Assembly: GCA_002313895.1 (NCBI GenBank)
Contig: DCAW01000033.1
Coordinates: 7,216-35,099, forward strand
Source of the DNA: Dehalococcoidia bacterium UBA1123
GTDB lineage: Bacteria; Chloroflexota; Dehalococcoidia; Lucifugimonadales; UBA1123
Direction of reading: 5' to 3'
DNA length: 27,884 nt
The notes under the pieces: generated by a model
The model's input: the letters and a program-made list of their open reading frames with translations, nothing else
Told to the model about the DNA's origin: nothing
Databases searched by the model: none
Translations under genes and position numbers: made by a program
Shown here: one piece after another, positions 6,945-14,507 of the stretch
Layout of the letters: each line of letters opens with the position of its first letter
Position numbering within the stretch: the stretch's first letter is position 1

Positions 6945-7922
6945 CTAAAATGTAAACGTTCCGTCGAGGATTGCGGCCAGGACGTCTGAGTCGATGTGGC
7001 CGCCGGACACGACACAGGCGATCTTGCCTTCACCCGCGCCGCCTGAAAGGGCCGACGCGACAGGCGCGGCCCCCGCCCCCTCCGCCACGATATGATTGCG
7101 TTCCACCAGCAACTTTATCGTGGACACCAGATCGGCGACGGACATTATCAGCGATCCGCCCACAACACTGCTCAGAATGGGCCACATGTCAGCGCCCACT
7201 GACGGAGCGCCACTGAAACCTTCGGCAAAACCAGGCGCAGGCCGAGGCTTAATGGTCACAGGCTCGCCCGCTGCCAGCGAAGGAGCAAACGGAGCGCCGG
7301 TCTCCAATTCGCAAGCGTATAGTCTGGTCGCTGGTTTAAGAGCGCGAACCGCCGACGCCACCCCTGCCGTCAGTCCACCACCTCCGAAGGGCGTAATCAC
7401 CGCGTCCACATCGGGCATATCCTCGACGATCTCCACTCCGATCGTCCCCTGACCCGCCATCACCTCCCTGTTGCTAGCCGAGTGGATGAACAGCCCTTCC
7501 ATCCCTGGATAGTCGTGGGTATATAGAATCAGGTGGAACCAGTCAGCGCGGGGAATTTTGATGATCTCAGCGCCCAGTTCTCGGATAGCCTCTAGCTTGG
7601 ATGCCGGAGCATTGTCCGGCACAACCACGGTGCATTCGAGACCCATTTCACGGGCGCCCCATGCAACGCCCTGAGCCATATTGCCCGTGCTGGCAGTCCA
7701 GACTCCGGCCTTCAGCGTTTCGGGGTCTGCGGCTCGCATGGCATTCACCGCGCCCCTGAGCTTGAACGACCCGATGGGTTGGAGATTCTCCAGCTTCAAG
7801 TAAATCTCCCTGTTGGGATCATCCACATTCAGCCGCACCAGCGGAGTCCGAATCGCGGCGTCTTTGATGCGGTCGCGGGCTTGGTAGACCTCTCGGAGTG
7901 TGATAGGTTCGTGGGGCTTCAT
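6945..7922 (-). CDS. PLP-dependent threonine/serine dehydratase (fold type II), no ACT domain
   Basis: A 325-residue enzyme of the tryptophan-synthase-beta / threonine-dehydratase fold. Lys54 in GSFKLRGA is the expected PLP Schiff-base lysine. ASTGNMAQGVAW is the substrate and phosphate-side loop, and GGGGL is the PLP-phosphate glycine loop. It deaminates threonine (to 2-oxobutanoate) or serine (to pyruvate), and close relatives include serine racemases, so the exact substrate is open. There is no C-terminal ACT regulatory domain, so it is not the classic feedback-inhibited biosynthetic IlvA. It diverges from ilvD copy 1 across a 192-base intergenic region. A link to branched-chain amino acid synthesis is possible, since 2-oxobutanoate feeds isoleucine, but a catabolic role fits the ACT-less form as well. 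Confidence 0.88.
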   Translation of the reverse strand: MKPHEPITLREVYQARDRIKDAAIRTPLVRLNVDDPNREIYLKLENLQPIGSFKLRGAVNAMRAADPETLKAGVWTASTGNMAQGVAWGAREMGLECTVVVPDNAPASKLEAIRELGAEIIKIPRADWFHLILYTHDYPGMEGLFIHSASNREVMAGQGTIGVEIVEDMPDVDAVITPFGGGGLTAGVASAVRALKPATRLYACELETGAPFAPSLAAGEPVTIKPRPAPGFAEGFSGAPSVGADMWPILSSVVGGSLIMSVADLVSTIKLLVERNHIVAEGAGAAPVASALSGGAGEGKIACVVSGGHIDSDVLAAILDGTFTF

Positions 7923-8067
7923 GGTCGTGTGTCCTAACCGAGTTTTGTTGGTGTTCTGGAAACTATCACCTTGCTAGAAGGTCGTCAAATCTTTACAACC
8001 GGCCCTATTGCGTTCCAACTGATTCGTCAGCGCCATAAACCCAAAACATTCTTCCGCCCTTGCCCTG

Positions 8068-8089
8068 CTTGCTGATATAATTTGGCAAG
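8068..8089 (+). promoter_or_regulatory. Extended -10 promoter overlapped by an inverted repeat, upstream of ilvD copy 1
   Basis: TGATATAAT (8073-8081) is a perfect extended -10 element. It sits inside the inverted repeat CTTGC-N12-GCAAG (8068-8072 and 8085-8089). A protein bound to the arms would cover the -10, so this may be a repressor site. The leader to the ATG at 8115 is about 27 nt and carries the Shine-Dalgarno GGAGGG (8103-8108). Confidence 0.5.
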
Positions 8090-8114
8090 CCGAAAACAAG
8101 CTGGAGGGACGGGC

Positions 8115-9800
8115 ATGACAATAGAAGCCAAGTTGAACCTGAAGAAGAAGAGCAGCGTCGTCACAGACGGCCCAGACCGAGCCGCCGCGAGGGCCATGCT
8201 TCGGGCCACCGGACTCGATGATGATGACATGAATAAGCCCTTTGTGGCCGTGGCGAATCTGGCATCTGACGTCACGCCCTGCAACGTCCATCTGGACAGG
8301 CAGGCGCGCAAGGTCAAGGAAGGACTGAGAGCCGCCAACAGCGTTCCCTTCCTGTTCGGCACTATCACGATTAGTGACGGCATCTCGATGGGCACCGAGG
8401 GCATGAAAGCGTCTCTGGTCAGCCGCGAGGTCATCGCAGATTCCATCGAAATCGTGACCTTCGGCGAGAGCATGGACGGTCTGGTCGTCGTGGCGGCATG
8501 TGACAAAAACATGCCCGGCGCAATGATGGCCATCGCTCGGCTCAACGTTCCCTCCATTTTCGTCTACGGCGGCACTATCATGCCCGGAAACTGGAAGGGC
8601 AAGGACATCAACGTCCAAGATATGTTCGAAGCCATTGGCGCGTATTCCCAGGGCAAGATCGACCTGGACGAGCTTATCGGCATGGAGCGGGTCGCCTGCC
8701 CAGGCGAGGGCGCGTGCGCAGGCATGTTCACGGCCAACACAATGTCGTCGGCCATCGAGGCTATGGGAATGTCAGTCCCCGGAGCCGCGTCGGTTCCGGC
8801 CATCGACCCCAAGAACGACCAGATAGCTTTCGACGCAGGCAAGGTGATGTACAGCTTGCTGGAGAAAGACCTCAAACCCCGGGACATCATGACCCGTGAG
8901 GCGTTCGAGAACGCCATCCGCGTCGTGCTGGCTATGGGAGGCTCCACCAACGCGGTCCTGCATCTGCTGGCCATTGCCCATGAGGCCCAAGTGCCTCTAG
9001 AGATCGACGACTTCGACCGTCTCAGCCGCACGACTCCCTACCTGACGGACCTGCGACCCGGCGGTCGCTACGTAATGTCTGACATGCACAAGATGGGGGG
9101 TGTTCCGGTGGTCATGAAGGAGCTTCAGAAAGAGGGCCTTCTCCACGAGGATGTCATGACCATCACAGGCAAGACAATCGGCGAAAATCTGGCTGAGTTC
9201 GATGACGGGCCCGACAGCGCGGTGGTGCATCCGATTTCCAAGCCTCGCAGCGCCACAGGCGGTCTCATCATCCTCAGAGGCAATTTGGCCCCGGAAGGAG
9301 CCGTGATGAAGGTCGCCGGAACCAAGCACCTGACACACAAAGGCCCGGCAAAGGTCTATGACGGAGAACGCGCCGGTTTCGAGGCGGTCACGCGCAACGA
9401 GATCGATCCCGGCGACGTTGTGATAATCCGCTACGAAGGCCCCAGAGGAGGCCCCGGTATGCAGGAGATGCTGGCAGTCACCGGCGCCATCATGGGCACC
9501 GACCTGGGAGACAACGTTCTGCTGCTGACCGACGGACGATTCTCCGGCGCGACCCACGGCCCGATGATTGGCCACATCGCTCCAGAGGCAGCTCTTGGAG
9601 GTCCGATTGCGCTGATCCAAAACGGTGACATCATCACTCTGGACGCCGAAACCCGCGAACTGAGCGTAGATGTATCCGACAAAGATATGGCCGAGCGGGC
9701 CAGGTCATGGAAGGCCCCACTCCCCAATTACACAACCGGAGTTATGGCAAAATACGCCAAACTGGTCTCATCGGCATCGCTGGGCGCAGTCACAACATAG
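8115..9800 (+). CDS. ilvD: Dihydroxy-acid dehydratase family enzyme (IlvD), copy 1
   Basis: 561 residues from ATG 8115, set by GGAGGG six bases upstream; the open frame extends 33 bases further without a ribosome-binding site. The three [2Fe-2S] ligands of the DHAD family are present: C56 (SDVTPCNVHL), C129 (ACDKNMPG) and C201 (GEGACAGMFTANTM). The Lys after C129-Asp is the residue that is carbamylated to bind Mg2+. TDGRFSGATHGPMIGH is the C-terminal active-site block. The known reaction removes water from 2,3-dihydroxy-3-methylbutanoate or -pentanoate to give the 2-oxo acids of valine and isoleucine synthesis; relatives dehydrate sugar acids such as gluconate and arabinonate. A second copy 939 bases downstream has the same length and the same C-terminal SSAS-x-GAVTT. 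At least one of the pair may therefore work on sugar acids, together with the enolase-superfamily gene. A strong terminator follows. Confidence 0.93.
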   Translation: MTIEAKLNLKKKSSVVTDGPDRAAARAMLRATGLDDDDMNKPFVAVANLASDVTPCNVHLDRQARKVKEGLRAANSVPFLFGTITISDGISMGTEGMKASLVSREVIADSIEIVTFGESMDGLVVVAACDKNMPGAMMAIARLNVPSIFVYGGTIMPGNWKGKDINVQDMFEAIGAYSQGKIDLDELIGMERVACPGEGACAGMFTANTMSSAIEAMGMSVPGAASVPAIDPKNDQIAFDAGKVMYSLLEKDLKPRDIMTREAFENAIRVVLAMGGSTNAVLHLLAIAHEAQVPLEIDDFDRLSRTTPYLTDLRPGGRYVMSDMHKMGGVPVVMKELQKEGLLHEDVMTITGKTIGENLAEFDDGPDSAVVHPISKPRSATGGLIILRGNLAPEGAVMKVAGTKHLTHKGPAKVYDGERAGFEAVTRNEIDPGDVVIIRYEGPRGGPGMQEMLAVTGAIMGTDLGDNVLLLTDGRFSGATHGPMIGHIAPEAALGGPIALIQNGDIITLDAETRELSVDVSDKDMAERARSWKAPLPNYTTGVMAKYAKLVSSASLGAVTT

Positions 9801-9820
9801 CGAGTAAATAACACCGCATG

Positions 9821-9865
9821 AACCAAGAACGGGGGACTCGATGAGTCCCCCGTTCTTGGTTTTAT
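9821..9865 (+). terminator. Intrinsic terminator after ilvD copy 1
   Basis: A perfect 19-bp stem (9821-9839 with 9843-9861) is closed by a three-base GAT loop, with GGGGGACTC paired to GAGTCCCCC at the top, and is followed by TTTATT. It begins 21 bases after the ilvD stop. Because the stem starts with AACCAAG it could also work weakly in reverse, but no gene ends there on the minus strand. Confidence 0.9.
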
Positions 9866-9955
9866 TAGAGACGGACTCGCCATTTTGACCCGATGGTTCG
9901 GTTCGAATCAGGGCAGCAACCGTAAGTCTCATTACACACTCTTGACACAAAGAAT

Positions 9956-10645
9956 ATGAAAAATCCTTTCAAAGGTTACAAATGGTACACATGGGTCATA
10001 ATTTTGTTCATGGGATTTCTGTTGTTATCCTGACTTGCGCCGACGCTCACACCGCTCTTTTCTGGGGACAGTGGCCATTCGCGCTCAGAGACCGCCACGG
10101 TCGTCAGAGTCATCGACGGTGACGCGATAGAGGTCGATCTGGATGGGTGGCGATACACCGTCCGGTACATCGGGATAAACACTCCTGAGATCTACCGTCC
10201 GAGTCGCGGAGTCGAGTTCTACGGCCCGGAAGCGTCAGCGCGAAACCACGAGTTGGTTGAAGGCAAGACTGCCCGCATGGAGCTCGACGTCTCGTCAACC
10301 GACCGATTCGACCGCCTCCTGAGATATGTATATGTGGATGACGAGATGGTAAACGCCAGGCTGATATCCGGAGGCTTCGCCGTAGCGTCAGCCTTCCCGC
10401 CAGACACAAAGTTCGCCGGCAGGTTCGAGAACATTCAAATACAGGCGATGGAAAATCGTCGAGGCGCATGGGCAAGTAGCCCCGTCCTGGCAGAGGCGTG
10501 TGATCCGTCTTACCCAACGATCTGCGTGCCGCAGGACGCCGAGCCAATGACCTGCAAGGAAATTCCGTCTAACCTATTTCCAACCCTACGCCCCGATGCT
10601 TATAGCTTCAATCCTGACGACAATGGGCTGGGGTGTGATGGGTAA
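9956..10645 (+). pseudogene. Secreted thermonuclease-like (SNase) protein, interrupted by TGA at codon 26
   Basis: From ATG 9956 the frame reads MKNPFKGYKWYTWVIILFMG and on into FLLLS, a good signal anchor, then hits TGA at 10031-10033 and continues in the same frame to TAA 10645. Downstream is a complete staphylococcal-nuclease fold: VVRVIDGDAIEV, then R70 and E78 in RYIGINTPE, and R120 in DRLLRYVYVD. The R..E..R triad spacing is close to that of the known enzyme. The C-terminus, with CKEIPSNLF and NPDDNGLGC, resembles an excalibur-type calcium-binding tail. Intact, it would be a secreted or anchored Ca-dependent nuclease of 229 residues. The stop lies at the end of the membrane segment, where TGG (Trp) is the simplest ancestor. 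No ATG, GTG or TTG lies between the stop and the fold, so an internal start seems unlikely. One sequencing error would also explain it. Confidence 0.75.
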
Positions 10646-10738
10646 ACACCCGAATACATGCACGATAATTGAACCTCCTTTGTGCATGAAGTCCCTGCCA
10701 AGTACAATGACGGCACTCTGAACCAAGGCGCCATTCCC

Positions 10739-12424
10739 ATGACCGACCAACAACCCAACCCTCTCAAACCTATCAGTGGCCCCATATCTACTGACTACCG
10801 CCTTACAGGCAACCGGGCCATGCTTCACGGCGTGGGGTTGTCGGACGACGACCTCGATAAACCGTTTATCGCCATCGCCGATCTTGGGAGCGATGTCACT
10901 CCCTGCAACATGCACTTGCATCGGGTGGCTAATTCCGCCCGCGAGGGTGTTCGAGCGGCAGGGGGCGTGCCCTTTACCTTTGGGACCATAACCGTAAGTG
11001 ACGGCGTTTCTATGGGCCATGAGGGGATGAAGGCGTCGCTGGTCAGCAGGGAGGTTATTGCCGACTCTATCGAGACGGTGTGCTTCGCCGAGCGGATGGA
11101 CGCGGTTATCGCCGTGGGCGGGTGCGACAAGAACGGCCCCGGCTCGCTGATGGCGATGGCTCGACTCAATATCCCCGCGCTGTACGTCTACGGAGGCTCC
11201 ATCAACACAGGGCGATACCAGGGCCAGACGATCAACGCTCAGGATGTCATGGAAGGTGTTGGTACTTACCTTGCAGGCGACATATCTCTCGACGAGCTTC
11301 GGGGGATGGAGCGCGTCGTTTGCCCAGGCGAGGGTGCCTGCCCCGGCATGTTCACCGCCAACACGATGGCCACAGCCGCCGAGGCTCTAGGCATGGCGGT
11401 TCCGGGTTCTGCGTCGATCCCGGCAGCGGACTCTCGCAACATGCAGGGAGCGAGGGCGGCGGGTGCCGTTCTGGTAAATGCCCTGCAAGAGGGAATCCGG
11501 CCTCGCGATGTCATGACCCGCCAGGCTTTCGAGAACGCAATCGTTGTCGTCCTGGCTCTCGGAGGCTCCACAAACTCGATTCTGCATCTGCTGGCAATCG
11601 CTCACGAAGCGGATGTCCCCCTCGATCTGGACGATTTCGACCGTCTGAGCCGCACTACTCCGTATATTGCAAACCTCAAGCCCGGCGGCCAGTTCGTCGT
11701 GGCCGACGTCGATGCCGTCGGCGGCATGCCAATGGTCCTTAAGGAGCTTCTTGACGCTGACTTGATCCACGGCGATGTTCTGACGATGATCGGCAAGACA
11801 ATGGCTGAGAATCTATCCAGCGTCACAGCAAAACCCGATGGCAACGTGATCCGTCCTGTATCCAACCCTCGGAGTCCCACAGGCGGCCTCGTTGTGCTGA
11901 AGGGGAACCTTGCCCCAGAGGGCGCAGTGATGAAGGTCGCAGGCACGGGACACCTGAAGCACGAAGGCCCGGCCCGCTTGTTCAACAGCGAGAACGAGGC
12001 GTTCAACGCGGTGGCATCCGGGGAGATCAAGCCTGGTGACTCGGTGGTCATCCGCTATGAAGGCCCCGTTGGAGGCCCCGGAATGCAGGAGATGTTGTCT
12101 GTCACCAGCGCCATCGTCGGCAAGGGGCTGGGCGACACCGTTATGCTGTTGACCGACGGGCGGTTCTCCGGCGCGACCCGTGGCCCAATGATCGGACACG
12201 TCGCTCCAGAGGCAGCTGTGGGCGGCCCCATCGCCCTGTTGGAGGAAGGCGACATTTTGGTCATGGATGTGGAACGCAGAGAGTTGAGCGTTCGCCTCTC
12301 CGAAGAGGAAATGTCTCAACGCCGCGAGCGTTGGACGCCTCGGCCTCCCAACTACACCAGAGGCGTGCTGGCAAAATACGCTCGTCAGGTCTCCTCGGCC
12401 TCGCGAGGCGCGGTGACGACGTAG
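10739..12424 (+). CDS. ilvD: Dihydroxy-acid dehydratase family enzyme (IlvD/Edd), copy 2
   Basis: 561 residues from ATG 10739; the frame opens at 10682, but the extension lacks family similarity. The start has only a weak AAGG about 10 bases upstream. The cluster ligands fall at exactly the same residues as in copy 1: C56 (SDVTPCNMHL), C129 (GCDKNGPG), C201 (GEGACPGMFTANTM). TDGRFSGATRGPMIGH is also kept. Copy 2 differs in INTGRYQGQTINAQDVMEG near residue 165, and has Gly for Met in CDKNGPG, so the two copies may differ in substrate. It is followed after 106 bases by the enolase-superfamily dehydratase in the same direction. That context hints at sugar-acid catabolism, but sequence alone does not separate that from valine/isoleucine synthesis. 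Confidence 0.9.
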   Translation: MTDQQPNPLKPISGPISTDYRLTGNRAMLHGVGLSDDDLDKPFIAIADLGSDVTPCNMHLHRVANSAREGVRAAGGVPFTFGTITVSDGVSMGHEGMKASLVSREVIADSIETVCFAERMDAVIAVGGCDKNGPGSLMAMARLNIPALYVYGGSINTGRYQGQTINAQDVMEGVGTYLAGDISLDELRGMERVVCPGEGACPGMFTANTMATAAEALGMAVPGSASIPAADSRNMQGARAAGAVLVNALQEGIRPRDVMTRQAFENAIVVVLALGGSTNSILHLLAIAHEADVPLDLDDFDRLSRTTPYIANLKPGGQFVVADVDAVGGMPMVLKELLDADLIHGDVLTMIGKTMAENLSSVTAKPDGNVIRPVSNPRSPTGGLVVLKGNLAPEGAVMKVAGTGHLKHEGPARLFNSENEAFNAVASGEIKPGDSVVIRYEGPVGGPGMQEMLSVTSAIVGKGLGDTVMLLTDGRFSGATRGPMIGHVAPEAAVGGPIALLEEGDILVMDVERRELSVRLSEEEMSQRRERWTPRPPNYTRGVLAKYARQVSSASRGAVTT

Positions 12425-12530
12425 ATTAAGGATTTCGGCGCCGCGATTCAATCCCGATTCCCACACTCCGATTATCAGAAGTAGTACACTTCACCCACGC
12501 CTCTCGAACACAAAATAGGAGCAACAAAAC

Positions 12531-13670
12531 ATGCAGGTCGCGCAAGTCTAAACAATCCTCGCTGAGGACAAGTGGCTGCTGGTGAAGGTCACCACCGACA
12601 ACGGAATCGTCGGAATCGGTGAGGCTGGGCTTCACGGCGTCACCGAAGCCGCCGAAGCCGCCGTTAGAACCTTCGGACGATACCTGGTGGGCAAGGACCC
12701 GCTTCAGATTGAGCACCATTTCCAGTTCATGTACCGCTTCTCTCTTTTCCGAGGAGCCGCCGTGGGCGGGGCCATAAGCGCTCTGGACATCGCCCTATGG
12801 GACATTGCGGGCAAGCACTTCGAGGCTCCGGCCTATCAACTTATGGGCGGAAAGGTGCGAGACAAGGCCCGCGTCTACATGCACGTCGGGGGCGACTCGG
12901 TAGAAGACCTGTACGCCAGCGCTAAAGCCGCCGCCGCCGAAGGTTTCACCGCCGTGCGATTCACACCCTTCGTTGAGACGGACGACCAGCAGTACTACAA
13001 CATGCGATACTCCGCCATGCTATCCGAAGCTGTGAGTCGGGTCGCCGCTGTTCGTGAGGCGGTAGGCAACGATGTTGACTTGTGCGTGGAGATTCATCGA
13101 CGGTTGGGGATTCCAGAAGCCATCCAGTTAGGCCGAGAGATAGCCGAGTTCCGTCCCTTCTTTTACGAAGACCCCACGACGCCCGACTCCAACGAGAGCA
13201 TGGCCGAGATCGCCCGAAACATCCCGATTCCCATAGCCACCGGAGAGCGGCTTCATACCATGTGGGAGTTCCGAGAGCTTCTTCAACAGAGGGCATGCAG
13301 CTACATTCGGCCCGACGTGTGCCTCGCCGGAGGACTCACCCATAGCAAGAAGATAGCCGCTGTGGCCGAATCGTTCAACGTCGGAGTAATCCCCCACCAC
13401 AACCCGCTGACCCCTATCAGCACCGCCGCGTGCATCCAGATCGACGCCTGTATTCCAAACTTCGTGCTTCAGGAGTACACAGGCGAGGACAAACCGCCCA
13501 AGAGCGAGATGGTCAAGGAGCCTCTCCGCTTGGAGAAGGGGTACCTGGAAATCCCTGACCGACCTGGCATAGGCGTGGAGATCAACGACGAGTTCTTTGC
13601 AACTCACGAGTATAGCCCTCGCCCCATCAACACCCCATTACGCGAGGACGGTTCGGTGGCGGACAGGTAA
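12531..13670 (+). CDS. Enolase-superfamily (mandelate racemase / galactonate dehydratase-like) enzyme, stop at codon 7
   Basis: The natural start is ATG 12531, with AGGAG (12517-12521) nine bases upstream. The frame MQVAQV then meets TAA at 12549-12551 and continues in frame as TILAEDKWLLVKVTTDNG to the stop at 13670. Translation could only restart at GTG 12582, losing 17 residues, including the first strand of the capping domain. Without the TAA it is 379 residues, normal for the family. Metal-ligand candidates are E187 (in VEIHRRL), E213 (YEDP) and E239 (TGERL); H189 and H289/H290 (PHHNP) are candidate acid/base residues. These resemble DgoD- and ManD-type sugar-acid dehydratases. It acts in the cytosol, removing water from an aldonic acid to give a 2-keto-3-deoxy acid. 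The HpcH-like aldolase further along could in principle split such products. Whether the gene is still expressed is unclear. Confidence 0.72.
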
Positions 13671-13712
13671 CGCACGAGGTGTCAGCTGAATACGTATTTG
13701 AGTAATAAAAAC

Positions 13713-13749
13713 AAACGGCCCGCCGTCACAATTCGACAGTGGGCCGTTT
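13713..13749 (-). terminator. Intrinsic terminator for the CBS-domain gene (possibly bidirectional)
   Basis: AAACGGCCC (13713-13721) pairs with GGGCCGTTT (13741-13749), with a further CGTC/GACA-like inner pairing. Read on the minus strand it is followed by TGTTTTTATT, a good U-tract, so it ends the CBS-domain message. On the plus strand the following CTCGAT is poor, but the stem itself may help end the enolase-superfamily transcript. Confidence 0.8.
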
Positions 13750-13784
13750 CTCGATAGGCAAGAGTGGATGTATAGAGTTGCTAG

Positions 13785-14177
13785 CTAGACGGGGGAGAGG
13801 GTCATCTCTCGGTCGATTGCTTGGAATATATCGTCAGAAGATAGGATTCCCACCAGAATGTCGTTCTGGACAACTGGGAGATTGTCGAAGTCCTGGTCGA
13901 TAATCATTATTGAGGCGTCTCCCAAGTGGAGGTCAGGGGCGACGGTCTGAGTCTGCGCTGTCATGTGTTCTGCGACCTGGCACTCTGAGGCCATGTGACC
14001 TTCGATCAGGCATCCGAGGGCCATGTCGCGGTCGGTTATGATGCCCTCGATGCCGTCTTCTCCCAAGACCACCAGACAACTGATTCCTCGATCTTTCATC
14101 AATTGGGCTGCATTCGCGATACTTGTCTCGACGTCAACGCTATGCGCGTCCGTGTTCATCAATTCACTTACATCCAC
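13785..14177 (-). CDS. Tandem CBS-domain protein
   Basis: 130 residues made up almost only of two CBS domains. The first is DVSELMNTDAHSVDVETSIA through GIEGIITDRDMAL. The second is VAEHMTAQTQTVAPDLHL through LPVVQNDILVGILSSDDI. Such stand-alone pairs bind adenine nucleotides or related ligands and act as cytosolic energy or ligand sensors; the partner here is unknown. The GITDRDM-like GIITDRDMAL block and the GILSSDDI block are the usual C-terminal signatures of each domain. An AAGGAGGG Shine-Dalgarno sits about 10 bases before ATG 14177. It is transcribed alone, with its own terminator at 13713-13749, and an unusual 11-bp direct-repeat array lies 136 bases upstream. Confidence 0.92.
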   Translation of the reverse strand: MDVSELMNTDAHSVDVETSIANAAQLMKDRGISCLVVLGEDGIEGIITDRDMALGCLIEGHMASECQVAEHMTAQTQTVAPDLHLGDASIMIIDQDFDNLPVVQNDILVGILSSDDIFQAIDREMTLSPV

Positions 14178-14507
14178 GGCAAACCCTCCTTGCGGGACTG
14201 GTTTCTATCCGCTCTCACATACTCAAACGCAACATAACCTTTTAAGGTTCATCGTCATGTTTAGCAACCAACACCCAACTTGTGATTTCATTCACTATCA
14301 TACGCTCCAAATGTTAATCAGACGTTAACCGGGTGTTACAGTTGTGTAAAATTCTCGGATCGGACCCGGGTTTTCAGGACATACCCGAACACGATCTATC
14401 GGGTCGGACTGGATTTATACAATCTTTGCGCGCAAATACTGACAAGAAGAACACTGATGCTTGCCAATACCAATAGCAGCCAACCAGACAGCACAGCGTC
14501 ACCAACA
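14178..14507. other. Intergenic region upstream of the CBS-domain gene
   Basis: A 330-base gap without a credible gene. It holds the inverted repeat AACCTT-TT-AAGGTT (14236-14249), the 11-bp direct-repeat array (14313-14356), and ACCCGA/TCGGGT arms near 14382-14403. It should contain the CBS gene promoter on the minus strand. Confidence 0.5.
14313..14356. promoter_or_regulatory. Four 11-bp direct repeats, Pho-box-like operator
   Basis: Four consecutive 11-base units each begin with GTTA or GTAA: GTTAATCAGAC, GTTAACCGGGT, GTTACAGTTGT and GTAAAATTCTC. Exact 11-base spacing of GTTAA-type words is the layout bound by OmpR/PhoB-family response regulators such as PhoP. It lies upstream of the CBS-domain gene. 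No regulator is encoded in the window, so the link to phosphate is only an analogy. Confidence 0.45.

Noticed and set aside
7974..8618. 214-codon minus-strand frame over the start of ilvD copy 1
   Set aside because: It covers the divergent promoter region and the IlvD N-terminus, has an unlikely composition, and resembles no family.
9890..9925. GGTTCGAATC resembling a tRNA T-loop
   Set aside because: No matching T-stem, anticodon arm or acceptor stem could be paired around it.
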